A stretch of DNA of 57,023 nucleotides, from the NCBI GenBank assembly GCA_031280825.1, contig JAITGE010000025.1, positions 1-57,023 on the forward strand, written 5' to 3'. The notes below the pieces were generated by a model. It saw only the letters and a program-made list of their open reading frames with translations, did no database searches and had not been told where the DNA came from. Of the stretch, positions 35,462 through 43,968 are shown one piece after another. Positions within the stretch are counted from its first letter, which is position 1; every line of letters starts with the position of its first letter. A program made the position numbers and the translations under genes. Origin of the DNA: Oscillospiraceae bacterium (GTDB taxonomy: Bacteria > Bacillota > Clostridia > Oscillospirales > Acutalibacteraceae).

Positions 35462-35689
35462 ATGTCTAAAATCACACCCATTCAGCTCATGCAGATGGCA
35501 AGGGAGCTGAAGCGGCGGCAAAATGCGGGGGAGGAAGCCGCGCGGCTGGACGCCCTTGCGCAGCAGGGCTTGACCGAGGAGCAGCAGGAGCAAATCCACA
35601 GCGTTATGCAGGACAAGGAAGCGCTCCAAAAGCTGCTGACCAGCCCAAAAGCACAGGCGCTGATGAAAAAGCTTGGCGGCGGCAAATGA
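35462..35689 (+). CDS. Small helical protein of unknown function
   Basis: 75 residues, mostly helical and charged: ITPIQLMQMARELKRRQN, then LTEEQQEQIHSVMQDKEALQ and a short KLGGGK tail. No transmembrane segment and no known catalytic motif. AAGGGGG precedes the ATG, which argues that it is really translated. It heads a group of four small same-strand genes, 40 bases ahead of the next. I do not recognise the family. Confidence 0.75.
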   Translation: MSKITPIQLMQMARELKRRQNAGEEAARLDALAQQGLTEEQQEQIHSVMQDKEALQKLLTSPKAQALMKKLGGGK

Positions 35690-35728
35690 TTCTTTGGCAT
35701 TTTTTGCAAACAGAAAGGGCAACGCGCC

Positions 35729-36157
35729 ATGGAGTTTGATTTCGATCAGGTTAGTCAACTGCTCGGCAGCATGAGTGAAGAGGAGCTGCAAAATCTCCAG
35801 GAGGCGGCGCAGTCCCTCTTTGGTTCGTTGGGTGAGCCGCCGGAGGAACCGCCGCAGGAGGAACCCCTTTACCAAAAAAAAGAGCGGCGCGGTTACAGCG
35901 GCGGCGCCGGCAATAACCAACCGGGCGGTGGCTTCGGTGATTTTTCTTCGATGTTTACACCGGAGATGCTGGCGAAGCTGGCGGTGCTGATGCAAAAAAT
36001 GAATGGACGTGACAAACGCAGCGATTTGATTCTGGCGCTTAAGCCGCATTTGAGTCACCAACGGCAGCACCGCGCCGAGCAGGCGGTGCAAATGATGAAA
36101 ATGATGGATTTATTGCCTTTGCTGCGTGAAACGATGAGGAGCGGCGGCGGAGCTTAG
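35729..36157 (+). CDS. Conserved clostridial small protein, function unknown
   Basis: 142 residues. An acidic N-terminal half with Glu/Pro (EEPPQEEP) leads into a Gly-rich linker and a C-terminal helical part, NGRDKRSDLILALKPHLSHQ, then RAEQAVQMMKMMDLLPLL. I have seen this style of C-terminal (LALKPHLS-x-RQ-x-RAEQA) in small proteins of many clostridia, but no function is known to me. GAAAGGG precedes the ATG. It is followed by a Pro/Gln-rich gene whose C-terminus is equally distinctive. Confidence 0.72.
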   Translation: MEFDFDQVSQLLGSMSEEELQNLQEAAQSLFGSLGEPPEEPPQEEPLYQKKERRGYSGGAGNNQPGGGFGDFSSMFTPEMLAKLAVLMQKMNGRDKRSDLILALKPHLSHQRQHRAEQAVQMMKMMDLLPLLRETMRSGGGA

Positions 36158-36199
36158 GGCGCGTTGAAATTCTTGACGGTATAAGGGGGAAAAGCAGCC

Positions 36200-36736
36200 A
36201 TGCCAACCCCGGACAGCAAGCGGGAATTCTTGCGGATGCAAGAGCGCGCCATTGCCGCCGCGCGGGAAATGCAACGGCGCGCGGCGCTGCCTGCGCCGCC
36301 TGTGGGGGAACAGAATATGCCCGCAGCGCCGCCTTGGCCCTCTTGGGCGCAGGGTTCCCCCGAACCTGCGCGTTTCGCGCAGCCGCAGCCGCAAGCGCCG
36401 TCGCAAAAGCAGCAGCGCCGCAGGATGCGCTTCAAGCCCCGTCCGCAGCCGCAAGCACAGCGAAACCCGCAACCGAAGACACAGGCACAGAACCCGCCGC
36501 CGAACCGGCAGCAAAGCGGCGCTGCGCCGGATCTGGGGACGCTGTTTCAGTTCTTTGGGCAGATGGGCGGCGGGCAAAAGACCGTACCGCCGCAGAACCC
36601 GCCGCCCCCGCAAGGCTACGGCGAAGTGCCTGCCGGCGGGTCGGATTCCATGCTGGTGATGCTGATGCTCCTGCTTTTGCGGCAGGAGAGCGCCGACCAA
36701 GGATTGCTGCTTGCATTGATGTACATTATGATGTAA
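36200..36736 (+). CDS. Proline/glutamine-rich small protein with hydrophobic C-terminus
   Basis: 178 residues. The middle (about 35-140) is low-complexity Pro, Gln, Ala and basic residues. The last 30 residues, SMLVMLMLLLLRQESADQGLLLALMYIMM, form two hydrophobic strips; one could be a membrane helix or a packing surface. The pattern L-x-L-x-LLLxQExAD-x-GLLLAL is shared with other clostridial small proteins. AAGGGGGAAAAGC stands before the ATG. It probably works with the preceding gene. Function not known. Confidence 0.68.
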   Translation: MPTPDSKREFLRMQERAIAAAREMQRRAALPAPPVGEQNMPAAPPWPSWAQGSPEPARFAQPQPQAPSQKQQRRRMRFKPRPQPQAQRNPQPKTQAQNPPPNRQQSGAAPDLGTLFQFFGQMGGGQKTVPPQNPPPPQGYGEVPAGGSDSMLVMLMLLLLRQESADQGLLLALMYIMM

Positions 36737-36771
36737 AATAAAGCAGACACAAAAAGATGGGAGCGGCAGGC

Positions 36772-37035
36772 ATGACATACGAATACAAAACAAAGGGCGT
36801 TTGCGCGCGGCGCATTAAGATTGACCTGGAGGGCGACGTTATCCAAAAGGTGGAATTCGATGGCGGCTGCGCGGGGAATCTGACGGGCATATCCTCGCTC
36901 GTGGAGGGGATGACGGCGGAAGCGGTGATTCGAAAGTTCAAGGGAACGCCTTGTTCGTTCAAAAAAACCTCTTGCCCCGACCAGCTTTCGCTTGCGTTGG
37001 AGGAAGCGCTGCGCAGCCGGGAACCGCAAGCTTAA
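36772..37035 (+). CDS. TSCPD domain protein (TIGR03905-type)
   Basis: 87 residues from ATG 36772; GGGAG stands upstream, and the earlier in-frame ATG at 36757 lacks one. It has the family order: YKTKGVCARRI near the start, EFDGGCAGNLTGIS in the middle and CSFKKTSCPDQLSLAL at the end, with four Cys in C...C...C-x5-C spacing that may bind metal. The TSCPD fold also ends some ribonucleotide reductases. As a stand-alone protein its role is unclear. Confidence 0.9.
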   Translation: MTYEYKTKGVCARRIKIDLEGDVIQKVEFDGGCAGNLTGISSLVEGMTAEAVIRKFKGTPCSFKKTSCPDQLSLALEEALRSREPQA

Positions 37036-37065
37036 CCGTCCGCCGGTGCGGGATATCATCGAACG

Positions 37066-38682
37066 CTAGGGCTGTTCAACGACAGGTCTGGCTTCGCTTT
37101 CGTGCTCAAAGGAGATGAAATTGTTACGCGGCGCATATGCCCAGCGCATACCAAACGCACCGCAGGCGTCGCAGGGAATATAAAGCTGCCCGCGCTCGCC
37201 GCAGTAAACAGGGGCGGGGAGCATGCTTTCGCCCGCGTCGCTTTGGGCGACGGAACTGCCCGCAGCGCATTCCAGCCAATGGTCATATACCGCCATGCGC
37301 AGCTTGCCCGCGCTGCGCTCAACAACCCCGCCGATGGAAGCGACCAGAATTGCCAGCGGCGCGAACCAGACGCCGTCTCGGTGCCGACAGGGTGTATCCG
37401 CTTGGCACAGCCCCGGATCCCAGCCCTTGAAGAGCATACGGGTATTGGCATAAAGCGGCGGCAGCGCGGGCGGTTCGATGGTGTCGGTCGCCTTGTTGAC
37501 CGTGCAGCGATCCGCCACGCGCCCGTCGTGCAGCACGGAGGTGAGGGTCATGCTGTCGCCAACAACCTCAACCACGCAGAGCATTGCGGCACCCTCCTCC
37601 TGCGGATAAAACGCGCTGTGCCAGACCTTCGGCATTGGGTGGCAGCCCGGTCCGCCGTAATTGCTGTTGCCCAAGGTGTAATGCACCGTGCCCTGGGAGG
37701 GGCGTTCAAACAGCTCTTCGTTTTTGAGCGGAAAGCTCCGCGCGAAGTTGTGCTCGTGCCCAGCAAACACCAAATCAAAGCCCTCAAAGCCATCGCGCAT
37801 TATGGGATAAGCGTCATTGTTTTGGCAATCCGCGCCGCTGTAGCAAATCGGGAAGTGATAGACCCCGAGCTTCCAGCGGGCTTTGCTGTTTTTGTGCTGC
37901 TCCAAAAGCCATGCGTTTACGGTTTCCGGCGCGTTTATGCCAATGACGCAAATATGCGCGTCACCGTAATCAAAAGCGTAATTTTCCGTTTGCCAGCCTT
38001 CAGGTCCGTTGGCGGGGTAGCTGCCTTGAAATTGCTTGCCGAAAAACGCGGCGGGTTCGGAATAATACCGCCCGATACCGTTGCGGTAATCGGCAAAGCC
38101 GCGGTTGTCGTGGTTGCCCAAGGTCATCATGAAGGGCACGGATTCCGCAATGCCGGCAAGCCCGCAGAACGCGCCGTTCCACTGCACCTCATGCTGCCCG
38201 CAATCGGTGTTGTCGCCGCCGGTGAGGATGAACGCGGTATCCGGATGCTGCTGCAGCGCTGTCTTTAGGAGGACGTTGAAGCGGCTGTAATCCGGGCAAT
38301 CGTGCGGTTCGCCGCATTGCTGATCAGAAACGCAGAGGAATTTAAAGCGCTTGATATTCACCGGCGGCATTTGGAAGGTATAAGCCGCGCTGCGGTTTTC
38401 TTCATCCCCGCAGGTGTATTCGTATGCCGCGCCGGGCGTGAGCTTTTGCAGGTGTGCCCAGTGCATTCGGCTACTGTCGATGTCGCTGGCGAAAAGCCCC
38501 TGCGCGGCGTCCGTGCGCTGCCAGGGCGCGCCGGAGATATCCGTGCGGCGGTACAGCACATAGCCAGCAGTGATTTCGACGTCTGTGCGCCAGGTGACGG
38601 CGCGTTCTGTGGAAGCGTCGCCGCGCAGGGTGAGCAGGATATGGTCGGGGACGGCGGTGGAACCGCGAACAGGCTTAGGCAT
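37066..38682 (-). CDS. Purple-acid-phosphatase-like metallophosphoesterase
   Basis: 538 residues from ATG 38682 (AAGGAG upstream). A fibronectin-III-like head (about 10-107) precedes the phosphoesterase domain: Asp120 in SDQQ, Asp157 in TGGDNTD, Asn190-His191 in TLGNHDNRG, His276 in GVYHFP and His309/His311 in GHEHNF. The first motif has Gln in place of His, as occurs in PAP-like members. There is no signal peptide, so it appears cytosolic. Its C-terminal 110 residues carry a separate, unrecognised beta-rich domain. Its substrate is unknown. Confidence 0.85.
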   Translation of the reverse strand: MPKPVRGSTAVPDHILLTLRGDASTERAVTWRTDVEITAGYVLYRRTDISGAPWQRTDAAQGLFASDIDSSRMHWAHLQKLTPGAAYEYTCGDEENRSAAYTFQMPPVNIKRFKFLCVSDQQCGEPHDCPDYSRFNVLLKTALQQHPDTAFILTGGDNTDCGQHEVQWNGAFCGLAGIAESVPFMMTLGNHDNRGFADYRNGIGRYYSEPAAFFGKQFQGSYPANGPEGWQTENYAFDYGDAHICVIGINAPETVNAWLLEQHKNSKARWKLGVYHFPICYSGADCQNNDAYPIMRDGFEGFDLVFAGHEHNFARSFPLKNEELFERPSQGTVHYTLGNSNYGGPGCHPMPKVWHSAFYPQEEGAAMLCVVEVVGDSMTLTSVLHDGRVADRCTVNKATDTIEPPALPPLYANTRMLFKGWDPGLCQADTPCRHRDGVWFAPLAILVASIGGVVERSAGKLRMAVYDHWLECAAGSSVAQSDAGESMLPAPVYCGERGQLYIPCDACGAFGMRWAYAPRNNFISFEHESEARPVVEQP

Positions 38683-38710
38683 GGAAGCTCTCCTTGTGTT
38701 TGGTGCGGAA

Positions 38711-38739
38711 AGTATACCATGGGCGCTATGTAAATGCAA
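38711..38739 (-). promoter_or_regulatory. Promoter of the purple-acid-phosphatase-like gene
   Basis: On the minus strand TTGCAT (38734-38739) and TATACT (38711-38716) stand 17 bases apart, 28 bases before the ATG at 38682. Confidence 0.65.
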
Positions 38740-38771
38740 TCCCAAAGCAATTGCGGTTCGGCTTTGTCCGG

Positions 38772-40319
38772 TTACGTGCCCGCGGATGGCGGCGAATCAG
38801 CTTGGCAAACCGGTATTTCGAACCAGAAGGTGCTTCCTTGCCCCGGCACGCTTGTTACGCCATAGAGCGCGCAGTGCCGTTCCAGCGCGTCGCGCACGAT
38901 GGACAGACCCAAGCCCGTGCCGATAATGCCCCGCCGGTGCGGCTGGCTGCTTTTGTAATAGCGCTCCCAAATGTGCTCCAGCTCTTCCGGCGGGATGCCA
39001 TTGCCGGTATCGCTGATTTCCACACGAGCCTTTGGCGGATTGGCGCCGTTTTCGTTTTGCACGGTGAGCAGGCGCAGCAGCACGCGTTTATCCTCACCCG
39101 TATGGTTGACGGCGTTGGCGATCAGATTGTAGATCACGCGCCCCAGCAGAGCTTCCTGCCCGCAGACAAAAACATGCGGGGCAATGTCGCTTTCAAATAG
39201 GTAGCCCTCGCTTTCGCTCAGGGCTGTGAAGCGCCCGGCGGTTTCGCGTAGCAAGCCGCTCAAATGCAGCGGGGAATGCCGTGCGTCCGCTGCTGCCTGC
39301 TCCAGCCGTGAAAGCTCCAGCATCTCGTTGACCATGCCGGTGAGCTTCTCGGTTTCGGATATGATTTTTTCGCAGTGGGCGGTGCGTCTTTCCGGGTTTG
39401 CGCCGGAGATATCGCGCAACAGCTCGGCATAAAAACGAACAATCGTCAACGGTGTTTTCAGATCGTGCGAAACGTTGGCGACCAGTTCTTTTTGATAACG
39501 CTCTGTTTTGGCAAGCTCCTCCGTCGTGTGCACCAGCTCTTGCGAAAGCGCGTCGATTTCGGAATAACCGTTTTTTTGGGCAGGTGCGCGAAAGCCTCCC
39601 TTGGCCAGGTTGGTTGCGGCGTCCTTGAGCGCTAAAATCGGGCGGGCAATGCGGCGCGAAAGCAAAATGGCGGCAAAGGAGGAAAGCACGAGCAGTATGA
39701 ACGTGATGATGACAAACTGCGTCATCAGCACGCGCACGGTGGAATCCTGTGCGGGAATTGGGCTTGCGACATATAAATAGCGGTCGCCGCCGCTGGCGCT
39801 GGGTTGTAACCGCGCGAGATAGACGGCGCGGCGCATAACGTCCCCTTCGCCATAATCACTGCTCTGCTTGCCCGCGTTTGTGTCGGTGCGGCTGATACAT
39901 GTGCTCTCAGTCGAGCCGCTTTCCGCGAATTCCAGCAGCAGCTCAGGCTCATCCATTCGCCCACGTCCGCCGCCCGGCTCAAAGGGTGAACCAAAGCCGT
40001 CAAAATTCAGCACAACATTGCTTGCGCCGTCAAGGAGCATTACGCGCAGGTTGCGGCGAAAGGCGCTTTGCCAGATTTTTTGCAGCGCCTGCGTTTTTTG
40101 CTCCGCGCTTTCGTATTCCTTCGCAATAGCGCGCCCTGCCCGGCGGATTTCATCGAGCTGCATTGTTTCGTAAAAAGGCGTGAATAGCGCGAATTGCAGC
40201 AGCCATAGAATAAGGAGGATAAATGCCGAAAAGCCGGTCAAATATCCCCAGCTTTGGATTGCCAAGCTATGGCGGCGGTGAAATAAATCACGCGCTTTTG
40301 CCTTCAGGCTCCGGATCAA
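38772..40319 (-). CDS. Sensor histidine kinase
   Basis: 515 residues. Transmembrane helix 1 (about 22-44), an extracytoplasmic domain of about 145 residues, helix 2 (about 198-220), then a HAMP linker, HisKA with VSHDLKTPLTIVRFYAELLR (phosphoacceptor His near 292) and a HATPase domain with NLIANAVNHT, DTGNGIP and GTGLGLSIV. It senses an unknown signal outside the cell and phosphorylates its partner. It overlaps the response-regulator gene by 32 bases. It is the third gene of an operon headed by a carbohydrate-binding lipoprotein, so the signal may relate to surface glycan. Confidence 0.93.
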   Translation of the reverse strand: MIRSLKAKARDLFHRRHSLAIQSWGYLTGFSAFILLILWLLQFALFTPFYETMQLDEIRRAGRAIAKEYESAEQKTQALQKIWQSAFRRNLRVMLLDGASNVVLNFDGFGSPFEPGGGRGRMDEPELLLEFAESGSTESTCISRTDTNAGKQSSDYGEGDVMRRAVYLARLQPSASGGDRYLYVASPIPAQDSTVRVLMTQFVIITFILLVLSSFAAILLSRRIARPILALKDAATNLAKGGFRAPAQKNGYSEIDALSQELVHTTEELAKTERYQKELVANVSHDLKTPLTIVRFYAELLRDISGANPERRTAHCEKIISETEKLTGMVNEMLELSRLEQAAADARHSPLHLSGLLRETAGRFTALSESEGYLFESDIAPHVFVCGQEALLGRVIYNLIANAVNHTGEDKRVLLRLLTVQNENGANPPKARVEISDTGNGIPPEELEHIWERYYKSSQPHRRGIIGTGLGLSIVRDALERHCALYGVTSVPGQGSTFWFEIPVCQADSPPSAGT

Positions 40320-40986
40320 AACGATACCCCACCCCTCTGATCGTTACAATGTGCCGCTCATACACGCCCAAATGGGCGCGAAGCATCTTTATGTGCGTAT
40401 TGACCGTTGCATCCTCGCCAAAAAAATCATAGCCCCATACCTGTGAAAGGAGCTTATCGCGGCTCAGCGCGATATTGCGGTTACGCACCAAATAAAACAG
40501 CAGCTCATGTTCCTTTGGCGTCATGTCGAGCCTGCGCCCGTCGGTTTCCACCGTGTGCGCGCTCATGTCAATCACAAGACCGCCGAAGCGATAGATTTCA
40601 TTCGTGCTGCCGGGCACGCTTTGCGCCGCTTTGCGCCGCGTGACAATTACGTTCAGCCGAGCCAACAGCTCACGGGGAGAAAAGGGCTTGGTCACGTAAT
40701 CATCAATTCCCAAATCAAAGCCGTGGAGCTTATCATATTCTTCCCCCCGTGCCGAAAGCATCAGCACGGGAATCTCCTTTTCACGCCGGATTTCCTTGCA
40801 GGCTGTGAAGCCGTCCATGCGCGGCATCATGATGTCCAAAACGATCACATCGAATTCCTGCTCGCGGGCAAGCTGCACCGCCTCCATGCCGTCAACCGCT
40901 TGGGTAACCGTGTGCTCTAAAAATTGCGCGTATTCCGCGAAGCCTTCGCGGATTGCCTCTTCGTCGTCCACAAATAAAATGTGCAT
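40288..40986 (-). CDS. OmpR-family response regulator
   Basis: 232 residues. The receiver domain has Asp7-Asp8 in FVDDEE, phosphoacceptor Asp51 in VLDIMMPRMDG and Lys in YVTKPFSPREL. The winged-helix output domain ends with LRAHLGVYERHIVTIRGVGYRF. It pairs with the histidine kinase whose gene overlaps it. The start ATG (40984-40986) overlaps the stop of the Cthe_2159-type lipoprotein gene, so the lipoprotein and its regulator are tightly coupled. Targets are unknown; the operon promoter itself is an obvious candidate. Confidence 0.95.
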   Translation of the reverse strand: MHILFVDDEEAIREGFAEYAQFLEHTVTQAVDGMEAVQLAREQEFDVIVLDIMMPRMDGFTACKEIRREKEIPVLMLSARGEEYDKLHGFDLGIDDYVTKPFSPRELLARLNVIVTRRKAAQSVPGSTNEIYRFGGLVIDMSAHTVETDGRRLDMTPKEHELLFYLVRNRNIALSRDKLLSQVWGYDFFGEDATVNTHIKMLRAHLGVYERHIVTIRGVGYRFDPEPEGKSA

Positions 40987-42431
40987 TATGCCGCTCCTCC
41001 TGTGCCGCCTGCCGGGGCGGTGAATTCTTCGGGCTTCCTTCCTTCGGGGAAGGTGAAATCCTCGGGCGGCAAGCCTCGGTCGAGTCTGCTGAAGCCCTCG
41101 GGCAGGGGGCGCTCACCGCCCATACCGCCCATGCCGGTGGTGACGGAGCCGATGGTCAGCGCGCCGCCGGTGACTGTGCCGCTTCCGAGGGATACGTCAT
41201 CCAAAAAAGCTTCATATGTTTTGCCTTCAGCCAGCTTTGGAGTGCTCAGGAGCACCATTGTGCCGGTTCCCTGTATTTCCGTTTCGGCAGCAACGGTACC
41301 GCCTGCCTTGAGCCGGAACTGATTGCCGGGGGCAAATGTGCCGCCCACCGCCGCATAGGGTTGTTTGGATTTTGCGCTGGGCGTCGCCAGCAAGCCCATC
41401 CCGACAGCCACAAGGTCGCCGCCGTTGATGCGCAGCGAGCCTGTGCGGTCGCCGATATCCAGCGCGCCTTCGCCGCCCCGCCCTGTGGAATACACGCGCA
41501 AAACGCCGCCGTTGAGGGTAATATCGCCGTTGGAATCAAGCCCGTCGCCTTCGGCGTGCACCAGCACCGCGCCGCCGTTGACCGTGATGGCCGTCCCGGC
41601 GTTTAGACCGTCGTCTGTGCTGGTGATTTCAATCGAGCCGCCGCTGACGGTGAGGGCTTCCTTGCTCTCCAAGCCCTCTTCGCATTTTGTGATTTTGATC
41701 AGCCCATCCTTGATATCCAGGTTTTTTTCGCTGCCCATGCCGTCTGAACCGCAGGCGAGCGTAAAGCTGCCGTTTTGGATGATCATTTCGTCGTTTGTGT
41801 GCAAGCCGTCCGTCGCGGCGGTGATGTCATATACGCCGCCCTGCACGATCATCGTGTCGTCTGAAGCGATGCCGTGCCTGAAGGCTTCTGTGATTATCAG
41901 CTTGCCGTTGCCGCGCAAAAGCAGCGGTACTTCGCTGAAAAGCGCGGCTTTTTCTTCCTCTTCCCCAACTGCGGCTATGGCGGCGGTTAATGTGTTGGCG
42001 GTGTTTTCAGCAAGTACAATATCCAGCTGATCCGCGTTTGCCGCGTAGATCGCCGCGCCTGCCGGGCTGGTGATTTCCGCGTTTACCAGTTCCAGGTGCA
42101 CCGCCCCTTTCCCTGCTTCAATGCGCACGCGCCCGTCATATGAACCGCTTAGGCGATAATTGCCTGTTTGTGTGATGAGAATTTCACTGCCCCGCGCTTC
42201 CGCGCCGTCGCCTTTGATTTGCACGGCTTTGCCTAAAGTGATTTCCGTCACGCTGCCGCTCAGGGCGGCTGCGCTGCCTGCGGCTACTTGCTCGCTGATG
42301 GTCTTGGTTGCGCCCGCAGGGGGAGCGTCGCCGTTTTTTGCGTTCGTGGCAGCACAGCCGGCAAAAACGACGGAGAAAAGCAGCGCTAGCGTAAACGCTC
42401 CGCTTCGTTTGAGGTTCTTTGGCAGCGGCAT
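40986..42431 (-). CDS. Cthe_2159-type carbohydrate-binding beta-helix lipoprotein (DUF4353)
   Basis: 481 residues from ATG 42431 (AAGGAGGTGCGA upstream). The N-terminus has a lipobox VFAGC (Cys about 24). The body (about 60-410) is made of repeating strands (ITAATDGLHTNDEMIIQNGS, STDDGLNAGTAITVNGG, GDGLDSNGDITLNGG) in the style of the Cthe_2159 beta-helix, which binds acidic polysaccharides with calcium. Gly/Pro-rich tail. It is probably a surface sugar-binding protein. It is co-transcribed with the two-component system. Confidence 0.88.
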   Translation of the reverse strand: MPLPKNLKRSGAFTLALLFSVVFAGCAATNAKNGDAPPAGATKTISEQVAAGSAAALSGSVTEITLGKAVQIKGDGAEARGSEILITQTGNYRLSGSYDGRVRIEAGKGAVHLELVNAEITSPAGAAIYAANADQLDIVLAENTANTLTAAIAAVGEEEEKAALFSEVPLLLRGNGKLIITEAFRHGIASDDTMIVQGGVYDITAATDGLHTNDEMIIQNGSFTLACGSDGMGSEKNLDIKDGLIKITKCEEGLESKEALTVSGGSIEITSTDDGLNAGTAITVNGGAVLVHAEGDGLDSNGDITLNGGVLRVYSTGRGGEGALDIGDRTGSLRINGGDLVAVGMGLLATPSAKSKQPYAAVGGTFAPGNQFRLKAGGTVAAETEIQGTGTMVLLSTPKLAEGKTYEAFLDDVSLGSGTVTGGALTIGSVTTGMGGMGGERPLPEGFSRLDRGLPPEDFTFPEGRKPEEFTAPAGGTGGAA

Positions 42432-42458
42432 TTTGTCGCACCTCCTTCCGCTACTGAA

Positions 42459-42486
42459 AGTATACCACATTTTTGTGATTGAACAA
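42459..42486 (-). promoter_or_regulatory. Promoter of the lipoprotein-two-component operon
   Basis: On the minus strand TTGTTC (42481-42486) and TATACT (42459-42464) stand 16 bases apart, about 28 bases before the ATG at 42431. The -35 is imperfect. Confidence 0.5.
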
Positions 42487-42614
42487 TAGGGGGAAGGTGA
42501 AGAAGGCATAAAAAATATGTGCCGTTAAAGTGGTATAGCAAATCAACTTAAGAAGCAAACAAGGCGAACGCAGAGTGCAGCATGTAGCGAGCCGTAAATA
42601 GGCAGAAAATCGCG

Positions 42615-42652
42615 CAGCCAGCATTGTCCATAATAATCGTGTGACCAGGCGG
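42615..42652 (-). pseudogene. IS630-like transposase scrap
   Basis: The minus-strand frame reads PPGHTIIMDNAG, the second acidic motif of IS630 DDE transposases, then loses all similarity. The same motif occurs in the larger IS630-like remnant near 47.35 kb. It is too short to be certain. Confidence 0.4.
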
Positions 42653-42677
42653 CACAACAGAAATTTGTCAATCAAGG

Positions 42678-43823
42678 TCAAGTGCCATCGCGCAAGAGGT
42701 CAAGATATGCTTCATAGCTGAATGTCCTGTTCCGCTGTTCGCCTGCGCTCTGCACCAGTATTCCGGCTTCACAAAGCCTATTCACCGCCAACGAAACCGT
42801 ACTGAACGCCATATCAAGCGTAGCGGCGGTTTTGCGGATTTCAATAATAGGATTTTGTTCAAGGTATTCAAACAACCGCAAAGCGGTTTTTGCCGCTCTG
42901 CCCATATCCTCTACGATTTTGAGATTCTTGGCGTGAAGCTCCGACAACTTGCCGATAGTGGTTGCCGCGTCCTGTGCGGATTCTAAAATCGCTTGCAGGA
43001 AAAATTTGACCCATTGCTCATAATTGCCTTTGTTCCGCACCTCGGTCATGCGGTCATAGTATTCGATACGATTCTTTTTGAGGAAATATGAGATATACAG
43101 CGCGGGAGCGGACAACGCCTTTTGCTCCATTAGAAACAGCGTAATCAAAAGTCGTCCTACGCGCCCGTTGCCGTCAAGAAATGGGTGTATGGTTTCGAAC
43201 TGATAGTGAATCAAAGCGGCGCGAATCAGAACGTCAAACCCATCGTCGGCGTTCATATATTTTTCGAGGTCAGACATTGCCTGTGTCATATCCTCCACAT
43301 TCGGCGGGATATACCGGGCGTTTTTCAAGGTGCTGCCTTGTCCGCCAATCCAGTTTTGAGAGCGGCGAAATTCACCGGGATTTTTCTCCTGTCCGCGCAC
43401 ACCCTCCATCAAAACGGCATGGGCTTCTTTGATTAAGCGGTTGCAAAGCGGAAGCTCATTTTGCCGCTGTATGGCAAACTCCGTCGCCTTAATATAGTTG
43501 ATAACATCGGCTACATTTCGGTTTGCGTTTTCGTCAAGCAACGGGTCAAGCACATCCTCCAAGGTTGCCTGCGTTCCCTCAATTTGTGAGGACATCAAGG
43601 CTTCCTTGCGGACGTACATGGAAACAAAAAGATTGACGTTCGGGATATGTGAGGAACGCCCATCCAACAAAGCAAGCTGTTTCGTCGCTGTCACAAGCAG
43701 AGCCACGGTATCATTGTCAAGCTCAATTTGCGGATTTGGTGGCAGCGGCGTTGGCACGAAGGATTTGTATGCCGATTCTCCCGAAAGATTGGTTTTGAAT
43801 GTTCCGGCGCGTGTGTTAGTCAT
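42678..43823 (-). CDS. Class II Fic family protein
   Basis: 381 residues. The Fic core is HPFLDGNGRVGRLL with His213, and the inhibitory helix motif Ser78-x-x-x-Glu82-Gly83 lies in SSQIEG, N-terminal to the core, as in class II Fic proteins. The C-terminal 75 residues form a winged helix-turn-helix (IRKTAATLDMAFSTVSLAVNRL). Such proteins transfer AMP or another nucleotide part to a target, with the Glu holding activity down. The HTH suggests DNA binding or self-regulation. A strong promoter lies upstream. It stands in the accessory island, and no antitoxin-like gene adjoins it. Confidence 0.92.
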   Translation of the reverse strand: MTNTRAGTFKTNLSGESAYKSFVPTPLPPNPQIELDNDTVALLVTATKQLALLDGRSSHIPNVNLFVSMYVRKEALMSSQIEGTQATLEDVLDPLLDENANRNVADVINYIKATEFAIQRQNELPLCNRLIKEAHAVLMEGVRGQEKNPGEFRRSQNWIGGQGSTLKNARYIPPNVEDMTQAMSDLEKYMNADDGFDVLIRAALIHYQFETIHPFLDGNGRVGRLLITLFLMEQKALSAPALYISYFLKKNRIEYYDRMTEVRNKGNYEQWVKFFLQAILESAQDAATTIGKLSELHAKNLKIVEDMGRAAKTALRLFEYLEQNPIIEIRKTAATLDMAFSTVSLAVNRLCEAGILVQSAGEQRNRTFSYEAYLDLLRDGT

Positions 43824-43861
43824 GGCGGTTCGCTCCTCTCGAAAATGGAATTACACTATTT

Positions 43862-43890
43862 ATTATACCATTTTAATTTTGACTTGTCAA
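43862..43890 (-). promoter_or_regulatory. Promoter of the fic gene
   Basis: On the minus strand TTGACA (43885-43890) and TATAAT (43862-43867) are both consensus boxes, separated by 17 bases. Confidence 0.75.
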
Positions 43891-43968
43891 TCGAACTCAA
43901 AATAAAAAGTGCGGTTAAACACTTTAATTTCGATTGCAATCAAAAACTTTCAAAAAGGAGGTTTTTCA

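Noticed and set aside
36252-36741. Two alternative frames and an antisense frame over the Pro/Gln-rich gene
   Set aside because: Shadow frames of low-complexity repeats; only the 36200 frame has an RBS and the LLLRQE tail seen in relatives.
42451-42681. 76-residue minus-strand ORF after the fic gene
   Set aside because: It has no motif in its own frame; the IMDNA motif in another frame suggests it is transposase debris.
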